A stretch of 64,000 bases of DNA from an uncultured Bacilli bacterium (GCA_934168005.1 CAKPMN010000001.1:67840-131839), one strand, 5' to 3'. Shown: positions 9,005-17,403, numbered from the stretch's first letter. The notes: a model not told the origin generated them from the letters alone. Numbers and translations: made by a program.

Positions 9005-10262
9005 AGGATTAGATTTATATGTTTATGAGGAAGTATTAGACAATGGTTTAACAGTTTATTTAGTACCTAAAAACAATATAACTAGTATTTATGCGACTTA
9101 TACAACAAAGTATGGCGGAAATGATACTGAATTTTATGTTGATGATAAGCTAGTTAAAGTTCCCGATGGAATTGCTCATTTTTTGGAACATAAGATGTTT
9201 GAACAAGAAAGTGGAATAGATGTAGCATCAGAGTTTTCTAGAAATGGTGTTTCTTCTAATGCGATGACATCTAATTATAAGACAACTTATTTATTTGATG
9301 GTTCTTCTAAGTTTTATGAAAATTTAGATTTACTATTAAATTATGTTGGTGAACCTTATTATACAGATAGTAATGTCAATAAGGAAAAACATATAATTGA
9401 ACAAGAAATAGATATGTATGCGGATAATCCTTATAAAGCTAGTTTTCTAGCATTGCTTAAAAATATATTTGTTTATGATCATTCTAGAGTTCCTGTTATA
9501 GGAAGCAAAGAGTCTATCAATACTATAACAAAGGAAGATTTATATTTATGTTATAATACCTTTTATGATCCACATAATATGTTTTTAGTTATTACGGGAA
9601 ATATTGATGTAGAAGAAACTATTAAAAGAATTAGATTAAATCAAAGTAATAAAAGGCGAGAATATCATAAATTTTCATTAAAGGAAGAAAATGAACCTTT
9701 AAATGTTTTAAATCCTTATGTTGAAGTAAATATGAATGTAACTGTTCCAAAACTTGCTTTAGGATTTAAATTATCTATTAAAGATTTAAATGAAAAAACT
9801 GGTTTAACTAGTAGAGAAATGCGTAGATTTTTAAAGATTTTTACATCTTGTAAACTTGGTAGTGTATCAACTTTCTTAGAAAATTTAAGAAAAGAAGAGA
9901 TTTTGACATCATCACTTGACTATAGCTTTTATTCAACAGATGATTATATAATACTTATAATAGCATGTGATACTAAAAATCCTGATATATTAGTTGATAG
10001 AGTTAAAAAAGAATTAGATTTAAAAGAAGTTGATAAAAGTCTTTTTGATCTTAAAAAAAGAAGCATGATTGCATCAACAGTATATACAAGTGAAAACATA
10101 TATTCTATTAATCAAAAAATTATTAGTGATATTTTATATAATAATCAAGTTGAATATGATATTTTAGACGCTTTTAAAGCACTTGACTATGATAAATTCA
10201 ATGATTTTATTAAGGAATTAGACTTTTCTAATACAACTACTGTTGTTGTAAAAGAAATGTAA
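8988..10262 (+). CDS. yfmH: M16 family zinc peptidase, YfmH (YmfH) type
   Basis: A 424-residue M16 metallopeptidase with an intact inverted zinc motif HFLEH near residue 60 and the downstream Glu in EKHIIEQEIDMYADNP. It presumably acts with the inactive partner encoded just upstream, since M16 proteins commonly work as catalytic/non-catalytic pairs. The start is placed at the second of two adjacent ATGs (8985 and 8988), five bases after GGAGG; the longer open frame would start inside the upstream gene without a ribosome site. It overlaps the upstream gene by 17 bases. Confidence 0.88.
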   Translation: MKKEIKGLDLYVYEEVLDNGLTVYLVPKNNITSIYATYTTKYGGNDTEFYVDDKLVKVPDGIAHFLEHKMFEQESGIDVASEFSRNGVSSNAMTSNYKTTYLFDGSSKFYENLDLLLNYVGEPYYTDSNVNKEKHIIEQEIDMYADNPYKASFLALLKNIFVYDHSRVPVIGSKESINTITKEDLYLCYNTFYDPHNMFLVITGNIDVEETIKRIRLNQSNKRREYHKFSLKEENEPLNVLNPYVEVNMNVTVPKLALGFKLSIKDLNEKTGLTSREMRRFLKIFTSCKLGSVSTFLENLRKEEILTSSLDYSFYSTDDYIILIIACDTKNPDILVDRVKKELDLKEVDKSLFDLKKRSMIASTVYTSENIYSINQKIISDILYNNQVEYDILDAFKALDYDKFNDFIKELDFSNTTTVVVKEM

Positions 10263-10315
10263 ATACTATTAACAATTAATTTTATATTTGTTATAATTAA
10301 TTTAGAGGTGTTATT

Positions 10316-10678
10316 ATGAAGAATAAAGGTTTTACTTTAGCTGAGTTATTAGCAGTTATTGTTATTTTAGGAATAATAGCAGTTATTACTGTTCCAATTG
10401 TTACAAAAACTTTAGCTAGTTATCGTACTAAACTTTGCGAAGATCAAATTCAAAATATAAAAGAAGCTGCTCGTATTTGGGGTAGTGATAACTTACTTAG
10501 CTTACCAGATAAAGAAAATGGAACTTTAGTAATTACATTAAATGATTTACAAAATAAAGGATATATCGATAAAGATATAAATAATCCAAGAACTAAGAAA
10601 ATAATTGATCCAACTACTAAAATTACTATTACAAGAGTTGGTAAAAAATATAATTATACTGTTGATTATACTTGTTAG
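10316..10678 (+). CDS. Type IV pilin-like (prepilin) protein
   Basis: A 120-residue prepilin. A very short leader MKNKG is followed by FTLAELLAVIVILGIIAVI, the class III signal peptide cut by prepilin peptidase after Gly with Glu at position +5. The rest is a small globular domain with only two cysteines, at residue 41 and at the very C-terminus, which could form a disulfide as in ComGC-like or major pilins. It sits alone, about 20 kb from the pilus ATPase and two other prepilins in this window. It probably forms part of a competence or type IV pilus; the exact role cannot be read. AGAGGTG precedes the ATG. Confidence 0.88.
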   Translation: MKNKGFTLAELLAVIVILGIIAVITVPIVTKTLASYRTKLCEDQIQNIKEAARIWGSDNLLSLPDKENGTLVITLNDLQNKGYIDKDINNPRTKKIIDPTTKITITRVGKKYNYTVDYTC

Positions 10679-10697
10679 AGCGAAAAGCTCTTTTTTA
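10677..10697 (+). terminator. Intrinsic terminator after the prepilin gene
   Basis: AGAGC/GCTCT stem with a five-base loop, then a run of six T. Confidence 0.8.
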
Positions 10698-10735
10698 TTT
10701 TTTTAAAAAATGTTACAATTATAGAGGTGAAAAAA

Positions 10736-11464
10736 ATGGTATATACAAGTTTAGATAATCCTAAAATGAAAGATATAAAAAAATTAACTTTAAAAAAACA
10801 TAGAGATAGGGAAGGCTTATTTTTAGTTGAAGGAGAACATTTGGTTTTAGAAGCATATAAAAAAGGCTATTTAGTGGATTTAATATTAGAAGAAAATCAA
10901 GTTTTTCCTCTTAATGTTAATACTTATTATGTTACTAAAAATATATTATCAGCTTTTTCTTCTCTTGACTCTACTCCTTTAGTTATGGGTGTTGTTAAAA
11001 AAACTTCTAATCAAGAGAAAATAGGTAATAGAGTTTTGGTATTAGATGGTATACAAGATCCTGGAAATTTAGGAACAATTATTAGAAGTGCGGCGGCGTT
11101 TCGAATTGACACAATTATTTTAAGCGAAGATACTGTTGATTTATATAATCCTAAAGTTGTTAGATCTACTCAAGGCTTAATATTTCATATGAATATTATA
11201 AGAAAAAAATTAAGCGATGTATTAGATAATCTTAAGAGTGATGGCTATACAATTTATGGAACAAAAGTAACTCATGGAAGTTCTTTAAAAAGTATTGAAA
11301 AAGTAGAAAAATTTGCTATAATAATGGGCAATGAAGGAAACGGAATGAAAGAAGCAAATGAAAAATATTGTAATAAGTTTATTTATATTCCGATGGATCC
11401 TGTATGTGAAAGTTTAAATGTAGGAGTTGCTACTAGTATTATTTTGTATGAATTAGATAAGTAG
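10736..11464 (+). CDS. TrmH/SpoU family RNA 2'-O-methyltransferase
   Basis: A 242-residue SPOUT methyltransferase, acting on rRNA or tRNA ribose 2'-OH with S-adenosylmethionine. The N-terminal substrate-binding domain has REGLFLVEGEHLVLEA, and the catalytic domain shows the three SpoU motifs: DPGNLGTIIRSAAAF, IIMGNEGNGM and IPMDPVCESLNVGVATSI. It is most like the RlmB/YsgA group, but the substrate cannot be assigned. Start is set at ATG 10736, spaced from AGAGGTG; the GTG at 10727 lies inside that ribosome site. It leads the rimM-trmD cluster with a seven-base gap. Confidence 0.92.
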   Translation: MVYTSLDNPKMKDIKKLTLKKHRDREGLFLVEGEHLVLEAYKKGYLVDLILEENQVFPLNVNTYYVTKNILSAFSSLDSTPLVMGVVKKTSNQEKIGNRVLVLDGIQDPGNLGTIIRSAAAFRIDTIILSEDTVDLYNPKVVRSTQGLIFHMNIIRKKLSDVLDNLKSDGYTIYGTKVTHGSSLKSIEKVEKFAIIMGNEGNGMKEANEKYCNKFIYIPMDPVCESLNVGVATSIILYELDK

Positions 11465-11471
11465 GTGAGAT

Positions 11472-11933
11472 ATGAATTCTTTGTATGTTGGTAAGGTAGT
11501 TAATACACACGGACTTAAAGGAGAGATTCGTATTTTATCTGCTTTTTATGTTCCTAAATCAGTATTTAATATAGGAAATACTTTATATGTTTTAGATAAA
11601 CCTTATGTTATTAATAGTTATAGAAAACATAAAGAATTTGATATGGTTACATTTTTAGATATGGATAATATTGATTTAGTATTACCTCTAAAAGGAAATA
11701 ATGTTTATATTGATAGAGATTCTATAAAAGAAAAGATAATTACTGATTATATTTCTTGTAATGTATTTTATAAAGATAAAATAGGTAAAGTTATTGATGT
11801 TATAGAAGGTGTTAAATACCCTTATTTTGAAATATTAATGGATAAAGAAAAAAAGTTGGTTCCAATACTTGATAATTTTTATGAAGAAGTGGATGATGGA
11901 ATTAGAATAATTCCAATGGATGGGTTATTATGA
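11472..11933 (+). CDS. rimM: Ribosome maturation factor RimM
   Basis: RimM assists late assembly of the 30S subunit head through contact with S19. The 153-residue protein begins YVGKVVNTHGLKGEIRI, the RimM N-terminal beta-barrel signature, and ends with the PRC-barrel domain (DKIGKVIDVIEGVKYPYFEI, then VPILDNFYEEVD). It is slightly short compared with the usual 165-180 residues, mostly in the middle. It overlaps trmD by four bases (ATGA), the classic rimM-trmD coupling; rpsP is not adjacent here. Confidence 0.95.
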   Translation: MNSLYVGKVVNTHGLKGEIRILSAFYVPKSVFNIGNTLYVLDKPYVINSYRKHKEFDMVTFLDMDNIDLVLPLKGNNVYIDRDSIKEKIITDYISCNVFYKDKIGKVIDVIEGVKYPYFEILMDKEKKLVPILDNFYEEVDDGIRIIPMDGLL

Positions 11934-12613
11934 GAATAGATATTTTAACTTTATTTCCAGAAATGTTTAGTGAGGTATTTAATGAATCAATAATTAAAAG
12001 GGCAAAGATTGAGAAAAAGGTAGAAATAAATATAATTAACTTTAGAAATTATACTCAAGATAAGCACGGTAAAGTTGATGATACTCCATATGGTGGAGGA
12101 GCTGGTATGGTTCTTTCAGTTCAGCCAATATATGATTGTGTTAAAAGTCTAAAGAAAGAAAATAGTAAAGTAATTTTACTTACTCCAAGTGGAATACCTT
12201 ATAGGCAAAGTAAAGCTTACGAATTATCAAAAGAGGAACATTTAATTATTATTTGTGGACATTATGAAGGTTTTGATGAAAGAGTTAATTCTATTGTTGA
12301 TTTGAAAATTAGTATCGGAGATTATGTTTTAACTGGCGGAGAAGTTCCAGCAATGGTAATAATAGATTCTATAGTTAGATTAATCCCTGGTGTTATTAAT
12401 GAACAAAGTCATTTAGAGGATTCTTTTAATGACAAACATCTGCTTGATTATCCAACATATACTAAACCAAGGTGTTTTAATGGAATGGAAGTACCAGAAG
12501 TTTTAATAAGTGGGGATCATAAAAAGATAGATGAATGGCGCAAGGAAAAAGCATATGAAATAACTAAGGAAGTTAGACCTGATTTATTAATTGGAGATGA
12601 TAAAAATGAGTGA
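11930..12613 (+). CDS. trmD: tRNA (guanine37-N1)-methyltransferase TrmD
   Basis: TrmD methylates G37 of tRNAs to prevent frameshifting and is usually essential. The 227-residue protein opens with RIDILTLFPEMF and carries the knot motifs DDTPYGGGAGMV, CGHYEGFDERV, and SIGDYVLTGGEVPAM. The conserved Asp/Arg substrate residues around EQSHLEDSF and LLDYPTYTKPR are intact. It lies between rimM and a small unknown gene with short overlaps on both sides, and rplS follows after a terminator. Confidence 0.97.
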   Translation: MRIDILTLFPEMFSEVFNESIIKRAKIEKKVEINIINFRNYTQDKHGKVDDTPYGGGAGMVLSVQPIYDCVKSLKKENSKVILLTPSGIPYRQSKAYELSKEEHLIIICGHYEGFDERVNSIVDLKISIGDYVLTGGEVPAMVIIDSIVRLIPGVINEQSHLEDSFNDKHLLDYPTYTKPRCFNGMEVPEVLISGDHKKIDEWRKEKAYEITKEVRPDLLIGDDKNE

Positions 12614-13055
12614 AACTTTAAAGAAAAGAAATAAATTTAATGGTAAATTATCAGATTTAAATAGTAAATCTTTTGAAGGACTTTCTATAAAGCCTAAAAA
12701 TCACTTAGAAAATGATATGAAAGTTAACAAAGTTTTAGTTGTTAATCAAGCATATATCGAAAAAATTCTTAGAAAGAAAATAACTCGTAAATTAGATTAC
12801 TTTCTTAAATATATAATTGCTTTAATTGATGGCAGTGAAGATGCGACAAATCCTGATAATTTACGTTTGGCACTTGATGATTTAGCTCATTATCGTTCTA
12901 TTATTGAATATAAGTATCGTAAGTATTTAGATGAAAAATACATTAATTTATTACTTCAAAAAATAGATATGTTAGAGCATGAAATAAAAGTTAAATTAGC
13001 TTATAAAAGCTTAGAGCAAGAAGAGGAAAAAGAAAGAAGTGGAAAAGTAAGATAA
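12606..13055 (+). CDS. Hypothetical protein coupled to trmD, 149 aa
   Basis: I do not recognise this protein. It appears soluble, with a polar N-terminus of about 45 residues followed by a mostly helical region (ITRKLDYFLKYIIALIDGSEDATNP, and a later segment with LDEKYINLL) and a charged Glu/Lys tail. The open frame could begin at TTG 12591, but ATG 12606 lies a proper distance after GGAG, and there the start overlaps the trmD stop by eight bases, a typical coupled start. A distantly similar helical layout is seen in the 249-residue unknown protein at 20630-21379, but I would not claim homology. Confidence 0.65.
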   Translation: MSETLKKRNKFNGKLSDLNSKSFEGLSIKPKNHLENDMKVNKVLVVNQAYIEKILRKKITRKLDYFLKYIIALIDGSEDATNPDNLRLALDDLAHYRSIIEYKYRKYLDEKYINLLLQKIDMLEHEIKVKLAYKSLEQEEEKERSGKVR

Positions 13056-13073
13056 TTCTTGCTTTTTTATTTT
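13043..13073 (+). terminator. Intrinsic terminator after the trmD unit
   Basis: AAAAGTAAG pairs with CTTGCTTTT (one G-U pair) around a six-base loop, followed by a T run. It overlaps the end of the upstream coding region. Confidence 0.65.
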
Positions 13074-13092
13074 TAATATGTTATAATTTCAT

Positions 13093-13128
13093 TTGTAATC
13101 CGCTGATTTATATTATGATTACCTAGTT
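13093..13128 (+). promoter_or_regulatory. Possible L19 leader (ribosomal-protein autoregulatory element)
   Basis: Just downstream of a TTATAAT-like -10 box, GTAATC (13095-13100) and GATTAC (13117-13122) are perfect inverted repeats in the short 5' UTR of rplS. A small structured L19 leader is known upstream of rplS in Bacillota, so this position and shape fit. I see only one six-pair stem and cannot verify the family consensus. Confidence 0.4.
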
Positions 13129-13150
13129 TAAGAAAAGGAGAGTGAATCTA

Positions 13151-13513
13151 GTGACAGTTTTAGAAAAAGTAAACGAAAGTCAAATAAGAACTGATTTACC
13201 TGAATTCCGTGTTGGTGATACAGTACGTGTAGATGTTAACATTGTTGAAGGTAAAAGAGAAAGAATCCAAGCATTTGAAGGTATTGTTACTGAAATCAAA
13301 GGTAGTGGAGTTAGTCGTACTTTTACAGTTAGAAAGATTTCTCAAGGTGTTGGAGTTGAAAGAATATTCCCAGTTAATTCACCTAAAATTAAAGAAGTTG
13401 CTATCATAAGAAAAGGTATGGTTAGAAGAGCTAAATTACATTACTTAAGAGATCTTAAATCACAACCAAAAATCAAGGAAAGAAGAGACAACGTTTCAAA
13501 TAAGGCAGCATAA
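13151..13513 (+). CDS. rplS: 50S ribosomal protein L19
   Basis: L19 lies at the 30S-50S interface. The sequence [20 protein letters not shown] and the later RRAKLHYLR motif are diagnostic. Start is placed at GTG 13151, about ten bases after GGAG, giving 120 residues; the alternative GTG at 13142 abuts the ribosome site. The C-terminal end is a short Lys/Arg tail. It has its own promoter region and possible leader upstream and a hairpin overlapping the stop, so it can be expressed apart from trmD. Confidence 0.97.
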   Translation: MTVLEKVNESQIRTDLPEFRVGDTVRVDVNIVEGKRERIQAFEGIVTEIKGSGVSRTFTVRKISQGVGVERIFPVNSPKIKEVAIIRKGMVRRAKLHYLRDLKSQPKIKERRDNVSNKAA

Positions 13514-13528
13514 TCTGTCTTATTTTTC
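13498..13528 (+). terminator. Intrinsic terminator after rplS
   Basis: AATAAGGCAG pairs with CTGTCTTATT (one G-U) around a six-base loop, with a T run. The lepB start lies only six bases further on. Confidence 0.75.
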
Positions 13529-13533
13529 CTTTT

Positions 13534-14034
13534 ATGAATAAAATAAAAGAATTAATACCTTATTTAATAATAATTATAGTGGTTGTGTTAATACGTTCAT
13601 TTGTTGTTACTCCTGTTAGAGTTGATGGATCTAGTATGTATCCTACTTTAAAAAATGGAGAAATTTTGATACTTAAAAAATTTGATAAAACTTATGATAG
13701 ATTTGATGTAGTTGTTGTTAAGTATAATGGTGAAAGATTAGTTAAGAGAATAATTGGTCTTCCAGGTGAACATATTGTTTATAAAGATAGTAAGCTATAT
13801 GTAAATGATGAGTTAATAGATGAAAAGTTTTTACCATCTGACTTAACATTTGATGATTTTGATAATATCTTACTTGGGAAGAACTTTATACCTGAGGATT
13901 ATTATTTTGTTGTAGGTGATAATAGAAATAATTCAACTGATTCTAGAATAATAGGTTTTATTCCTAAAAATGATATTCTAGGTGTTACTAATTTTAGATT
14001 ATTTCCATTTAATAAAATAGGTACTTTTAATTAA
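13534..14034 (+). CDS. lepB: Signal peptidase I
   Basis: Signal peptidase I removes N-terminal signal peptides at the outer face of the membrane. The 166-residue protein has a single N-terminal membrane anchor (residues about 9-25), the catalytic Ser34 in DGSSMYPTL and the general-base Lys71 in RLVKRIIGLPGE, then GDNRNNSTDSR near the C-terminus (box E). This is the short Gram-positive form with one anchor. The ATG directly follows the T run of the rplS terminator and I see no ribosome site, so translation may be weak or depend on a read-through transcript. Confidence 0.95.
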   Translation: MNKIKELIPYLIIIIVVVLIRSFVVTPVRVDGSSMYPTLKNGEILILKKFDKTYDRFDVVVVKYNGERLVKRIIGLPGEHIVYKDSKLYVNDELIDEKFLPSDLTFDDFDNILLGKNFIPEDYYFVVGDNRNNSTDSRIIGFIPKNDILGVTNFRLFPFNKIGTFN

Positions 14035-14053
14035 AAAAGTGCCTATTTTTTAT
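14015..14053 (+). terminator. Intrinsic terminator after lepB
   Basis: AAATAGGTACTTTT pairs with AAAAGTGCCTATTT (one G-U) to make a long stem, then a T run. Confidence 0.8.
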
Positions 14054-14114
14054 ATTCTACTTTAAGTCGGTTGTTTAAAAATATTGATTTGTTATAATTG
14101 AATTGGGTGATAGA

Positions 14115-14996
14115 ATGGATTACAAAGCAATAGGTTTATTTATTAAAAATAGACGAATTAAAGCTAATTTAACTCAAAGAGAATTGGCTAATATGTTAGG
14201 TGTTACTGACAAGGCTGTCAGTAAATGGGAAAGGGGAAATGGTTGTCCAGATGTTTCTATATTAGAAAGTTTATCAAATGTTTTAGATGTTTCTATATTA
14301 GAAATATTAAATGGAAAAAGGATGGAAAATATATCTTTATCTGATGCGGATATGGGAATTAAAGTTTCTTTAATAGAAGATAGAAATAAATATAAGAAAA
14401 TAGCTTGTTTAATTATTTCTATATTTATCATATGTATGGTATTTATGGTTTTTGTTTTAAATATTACTCACATATTTTATCTTAATAAAAAAATAACTTA
14501 TGATTTTACTGATTATCATAAAGAGATAAATGAGCTATTGAATGAGTTTAGTAGTAAGAATGATAGTCTTAACAAAGAATGTATTAGTGACGAAGATTTT
14601 AATGAAATAAAAAAAGATTTAAATGAAATTTATAATGGCTATAAAAATTTAAAAATAAATTCATATGATGGAGTTGTTTCGTTAAACAAAAAAGATTTAT
14701 ATGAACTTGATAGTGAAAAATACAATATGTTAGATATGGTACATATATTAGAAATTTTATCTAAATATTCTTCTAGAATAGGAGACTATTATGATTTATT
14801 TATGGATGAGTTTAGATATTCTGCATATGGAAGTTCTTTTGCTTATAAAGACATTACCGACTCATCTTTTTATCAGGTAAATAGTATTTTATCTAGAGAT
14901 ATTGATCCTATGGAATTTAGAACTTCTAAGGCAAAATATTTACTTAAAAATATGATTTATATTTTATCTTATATTGGTGGTGATATTTGTGAATAA
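14115..14996 (+). CDS. XRE-family transcriptional regulator with a C-terminal membrane segment
   Basis: Residues 1-65 are a Cro/cI-type helix-turn-helix (IKANLTQRELANMLGVTDKA, then VSKWERG) with the CPDVSILESLSNVLDVSILEIL motif typical of this gut-Bacillota group. After about 90 residues there is one strong membrane span, then an extracytoplasmic or cytoplasmic polar domain of about 150 residues that I do not recognise. The TTG at 14103 is a possible start, but ATG 14115 follows the GGGTGAT site at better spacing. The 3' end overlaps the following membrane-protein gene by eight bases, so the two probably work together, perhaps as sensor and regulator; the signal is unknown. Confidence 0.82.
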   Translation: MDYKAIGLFIKNRRIKANLTQRELANMLGVTDKAVSKWERGNGCPDVSILESLSNVLDVSILEILNGKRMENISLSDADMGIKVSLIEDRNKYKKIACLIISIFIICMVFMVFVLNITHIFYLNKKITYDFTDYHKEINELLNEFSSKNDSLNKECISDEDFNEIKKDLNEIYNGYKNLKINSYDGVVSLNKKDLYELDSEKYNMLDMVHILEILSKYSSRIGDYYDLFMDEFRYSAYGSSFAYKDITDSSFYQVNSILSRDIDPMEFRTSKAKYLLKNMIYILSYIGGDICE

Positions 14997-15630
14997 TATT
15001 TTAAAATTTATTAGATATGCTTTATTTTTTTTAATATTTATATTTTCTATATGTTTACATAAATTATCGGATATGAACAGTTTATATGTTTGGTATATTT
15101 TATTTATATTTATAGAATCATTTATATTGATAATTGATTTAAAAAGAAAGAATAATTATTCAAAAACATTTGAAATTATTAGTATAATACTTTTCTTAAC
15201 ACACTTATTATTATTTTTTAGAATGTTTTTAGATCCTAGTTTTATTAATGATTCTGATATTATTGGATATTATGGGTTTTCTCTTTCAAGAACTAATTAT
15301 TTTTATCAGAATTTAGTATTTTTAATTCCTATGTATATTTCTTTATATATTTATCATTATTTAGAGTTACAAATGAATGGTTATAAAATAAATAATATAA
15401 AAATTAAAATAGCTTTAGTTTTAACTTTAGTTAACTTGTTTTTTTCAATATATTTCTTTAGTAGTTTTATGTTTTTGCTTTTGATTAATTTTATAGTTTT
15501 AATATATATAATAGCTACTTTAATTATATATAATCATAGACAGACTAGAAAAAATGAATTAACTTTATTTATATGTTTTACTATAAACAGTCTTAACTTA
15601 ATTTTTTATTTACTTCTTTTTTTAGCATAA
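14989..15630 (+). CDS. Polytopic membrane protein, function unknown
   Basis: About six to seven hydrophobic spans fill this 213-residue protein, with almost no soluble part. I do not recognise a family. The start is placed at GTG 14989, five bases after GGTGGTGAT and overlapping the stop of the upstream XRE regulator by eight bases; the TTG at 14974 would lack a ribosome site. The coupling suggests it serves as a membrane partner of that regulator. Composition is extreme (Ile, Leu, Phe, Tyr from AT-rich codons). Confidence 0.65.
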   Translation: MNNILKFIRYALFFLIFIFSICLHKLSDMNSLYVWYILFIFIESFILIIDLKRKNNYSKTFEIISIILFLTHLLLFFRMFLDPSFINDSDIIGYYGFSLSRTNYFYQNLVFLIPMYISLYIYHYLELQMNGYKINNIKIKIALVLTLVNLFFSIYFFSSFMFLLLINFIVLIYIIATLIIYNHRQTRKNELTLFICFTINSLNLIFYLLLFLA

Positions 15631-15670
15631 AATGTATGATATAATATGTGTAGAATAGAGAGGGATAATT

Positions 15671-16243
15671 ATGAGTAAGATTTTAAATAAGTACACAGTT
15701 ATATCAATAGTTATATCAATGTTTTTAATTCTCTTAGGAATTATACTTATTACTTTTCCAAATACTTCTATAGTTGTATTTGGATATGCTTTAGCAATGT
15801 TTTTAATTGTACAAGGTGTATATTTTATCGTACTTGATATATACGATGAAATATATTTTATACCATTTGGATTATTACCAAAGGGTGTATTATCAATAAT
15901 ACTTGGTGGCATTTTATTTGCTTATCCAAAGACCTTGGTTGTTTTGATACCGGTTATAACAGGAGTTTGGTTTATTACAACTAGTGCGATTAACTTAAGA
16001 GTTTCTTATATGCTTAAAGATATATCTAAATCTAGTTGGATACTAACTTTAGTTATTTCAATTTTATCAATTATTTGCGGAGTATGTTTAGTTATTAGAC
16101 CACTTACTTCTGCAAGTATTGTTATAATAACTGTTGGCATAGTTTTAATAGTTTATGCTGTTTCAAATATTATTGATATGATCACTTTTAGGCAACATAT
16201 GAATGAACTTATTAAAATATTTAAAGAACGTATTTCTGAATAA
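15671..16243 (+). CDS. DUF308 / HdeD-like membrane protein
   Basis: A 190-residue protein with six hydrophobic spans arranged as three similar hairpins, the pattern of DUF308 (HdeD family). Repeated segments of the type GIILITFPNTSIVVFGYAL, GGILFAYPKTLVVLIPVITG and GVCLVIRPLTSASIVIITVG support the internal repeat. HdeD in E. coli is linked to acid resistance, but the role in Bacillota is unknown. A paralogue with the same architecture lies at 58552-59133. It is a single-gene unit with GAGAGGG before the ATG and a terminator at the end. Confidence 0.85.
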   Translation: MSKILNKYTVISIVISMFLILLGIILITFPNTSIVVFGYALAMFLIVQGVYFIVLDIYDEIYFIPFGLLPKGVLSIILGGILFAYPKTLVVLIPVITGVWFITTSAINLRVSYMLKDISKSSWILTLVISILSIICGVCLVIRPLTSASIVIITVGIVLIVYAVSNIIDMITFRQHMNELIKIFKERISE

Positions 16244-16269
16244 AAGGGTGCTTAATGCATTCTTTTTTT
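16242..16269 (+). terminator. Intrinsic terminator after the DUF308 gene
   Basis: AAAGGGTGC pairs with GCATTCTTT (G-U pairs) around a five-base loop, then a run of seven T. Confidence 0.7.
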
Positions 16270-16292
16270 GATATAATGTAGATGGTGGTAGT

Positions 16293-16781
16293 ATGGAAAG
16301 AATTGACAAGATTAATTATTATTTAGATTTAGCTGAAGTTACGCTTGAAAGAGGAACATGCATTAGAAGAAATTATGGTGCTGTTATTGTGAACAATGAT
16401 GAAATAGTTTCAACTGGCTATGTTGGGGCTCCAAGAGGCAGAGTGAACTGTAATGAACTTGGCTATTGTATACGTGAGAAAATGAATGTTCCACGAGGAG
16501 AAAGATACGAACTTTGTCGTAGTGTTCATGCTGAACAGAATGCAATTATAAGTGCTGAAAGAAGAAAAATGATAAATTCTACATTATTCTTATGTGGAAA
16601 AAAATATACTGATGGAAGTTATATAACTAATTCAAATCCTTGTGGTTTATGCAAGCGAATGATTATTAATGCAGGAATAAAAGATATTTATATAAGAGAT
16701 AGCAAAGATGAATATCGTCATATAATGGTTCAAGATTATATAGATAATGATGAATCTATTAATGGTACTTTAGGTTATTAG
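16293..16781 (+). CDS. comEB: Deoxycytidylate (dCMP) deaminase, ComEB-like
   Basis: A zinc-dependent cytidine/deoxycytidylate deaminase of 162 residues. HAEQNAI supplies the zinc His and catalytic Glu, and PCGLCKRM the two zinc Cys. An insertion between the strands has extra cysteines (CNELGYCIRE, then CRSVHAEQ), as in ComEB/dCMP deaminases. The enzyme makes dUMP from dCMP for thymidylate synthesis. In Bacillus comEB sits in the competence locus but is not itself needed for DNA uptake. GGTGGTAGT precedes the ATG. Confidence 0.92.
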   Translation: MERIDKINYYLDLAEVTLERGTCIRRNYGAVIVNNDEIVSTGYVGAPRGRVNCNELGYCIREKMNVPRGERYELCRSVHAEQNAIISAERRKMINSTLFLCGKKYTDGSYITNSNPCGLCKRMIINAGIKDIYIRDSKDEYRHIMVQDYIDNDESINGTLGY

Positions 16782-16834
16782 TATTGTATATAGATTAATT
16801 TTATGATAAAATGTTAATGTCTTATGACATTAAT

Positions 16835-16911
16835 GGCCTGTTGGTGAAGTGGCTTAACACACTGCCCTCTCAAGGCAGCATTCACGGGTTCGAAACCCGT
16901 ACAGGCTACCA
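16835..16911 (+). tRNA. tRNA-Glu (anticodon CTC)
   Basis: A full cloverleaf can be drawn. The acceptor is GGCCTGT with ACAGGCT (G1-U72), the anticodon stem CTGCC/GGCAG encloses the loop CTCTCAA giving anticodon CTC, and the T arm is ACGGG-TTCGAAA-CCCGT. CCA is encoded. A CTC tRNA-Glu is unusual where a single TTC tRNA can read both Glu codons, so the isotype should be verified. A terminator follows directly. Confidence 0.85.
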
Positions 16912-16919
16912 AATGAATT

Positions 16920-16944
16920 TAAACTAGAGAAATCTAGTTTTTTT
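16920..16944 (+). terminator. Intrinsic terminator after tRNA-Glu
   Basis: AAACTAGA/TCTAGTTT stem with a four-base loop and a T run. Confidence 0.8.
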
Positions 16945-16984
16945 AGTTTAATTTTGAGCATAGTATTTTATAGGAGGTAATGTT

Positions 16985-17260
16985 ATGAGTATAGTTCCTG
17001 ATATTCCTCCTAAAGCTTGGAGTTTTAGCGCTGTTATAGTAGGTTATTTACTTATAGATGATCTAACTGCTAATGAACAAAATGCTCTTGGTAACTGGCT
17101 AATGCTTACAGCTCAAGTTTTATGTACAAATGCTTATTACAAACAAGTACAATATGAAAGACAAAATGTAAGTGAACCATCGTTAGAAGAAACTGTTTCT
17201 ATATTAGAAAAAATGGTTGCAGCTTTAAGTGAAGAATTAACTAATTTAAAAAATAAATAA
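16985..17260 (+). CDS. Hypothetical protein, 91 aa
   Basis: I do not recognise a characterised family. The first 60 residues include a hydrophobic segment (AVIVGYLLIDDLTANEQNAL) that may be a membrane or buried helix, followed by NWLMLTAQVLCTNAYY. The last 30 residues look like a coiled coil (ETVSILEKMVAALSEELTNL). This suggests a small oligomerising membrane-associated protein. TAGGAGGTAATGTT places AGGAGG at good spacing before the ATG, so it is very likely expressed. It sits between two tRNA units. Confidence 0.75.
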   Translation: MSIVPDIPPKAWSFSAVIVGYLLIDDLTANEQNALGNWLMLTAQVLCTNAYYKQVQYERQNVSEPSLEETVSILEKMVAALSEELTNLKNK

Positions 17261-17318
17261 CTTTTTTATAAAAAGTATTGAAAGTAAAAATATATTTTGT
17301 TATAATTAGACAAGTGAT

Positions 17319-17395
17319 GGCGATGTAGCTCAGTTGGCTAGAGCGTCCGGTTCATACCCGGAAGGTCGTGGGTTCGACCCCCTCCGTCGCTACCA
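17319..17395 (+). tRNA. tRNA-Met (anticodon CAT)
   Basis: The acceptor GGCGATG pairs with CGTCGCT, the D arm is GCTCAGTTGGCTAGAGC, and the anticodon stem TCCGG/CCGGA encloses TTCATAC with anticodon CAT. CCA is encoded. The body closely matches elongator tRNA-Met of Bacillota rather than initiator tRNA, which would have a C1-A72 mismatch. The T stem GTGGG/CCCTC has a U-U mismatch at position 50-64. A lysidine-modified tRNA-Ile(CAT) is the alternative. Confidence 0.88.
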
Positions 17396-17403
17396 AAATG
17401 AAA

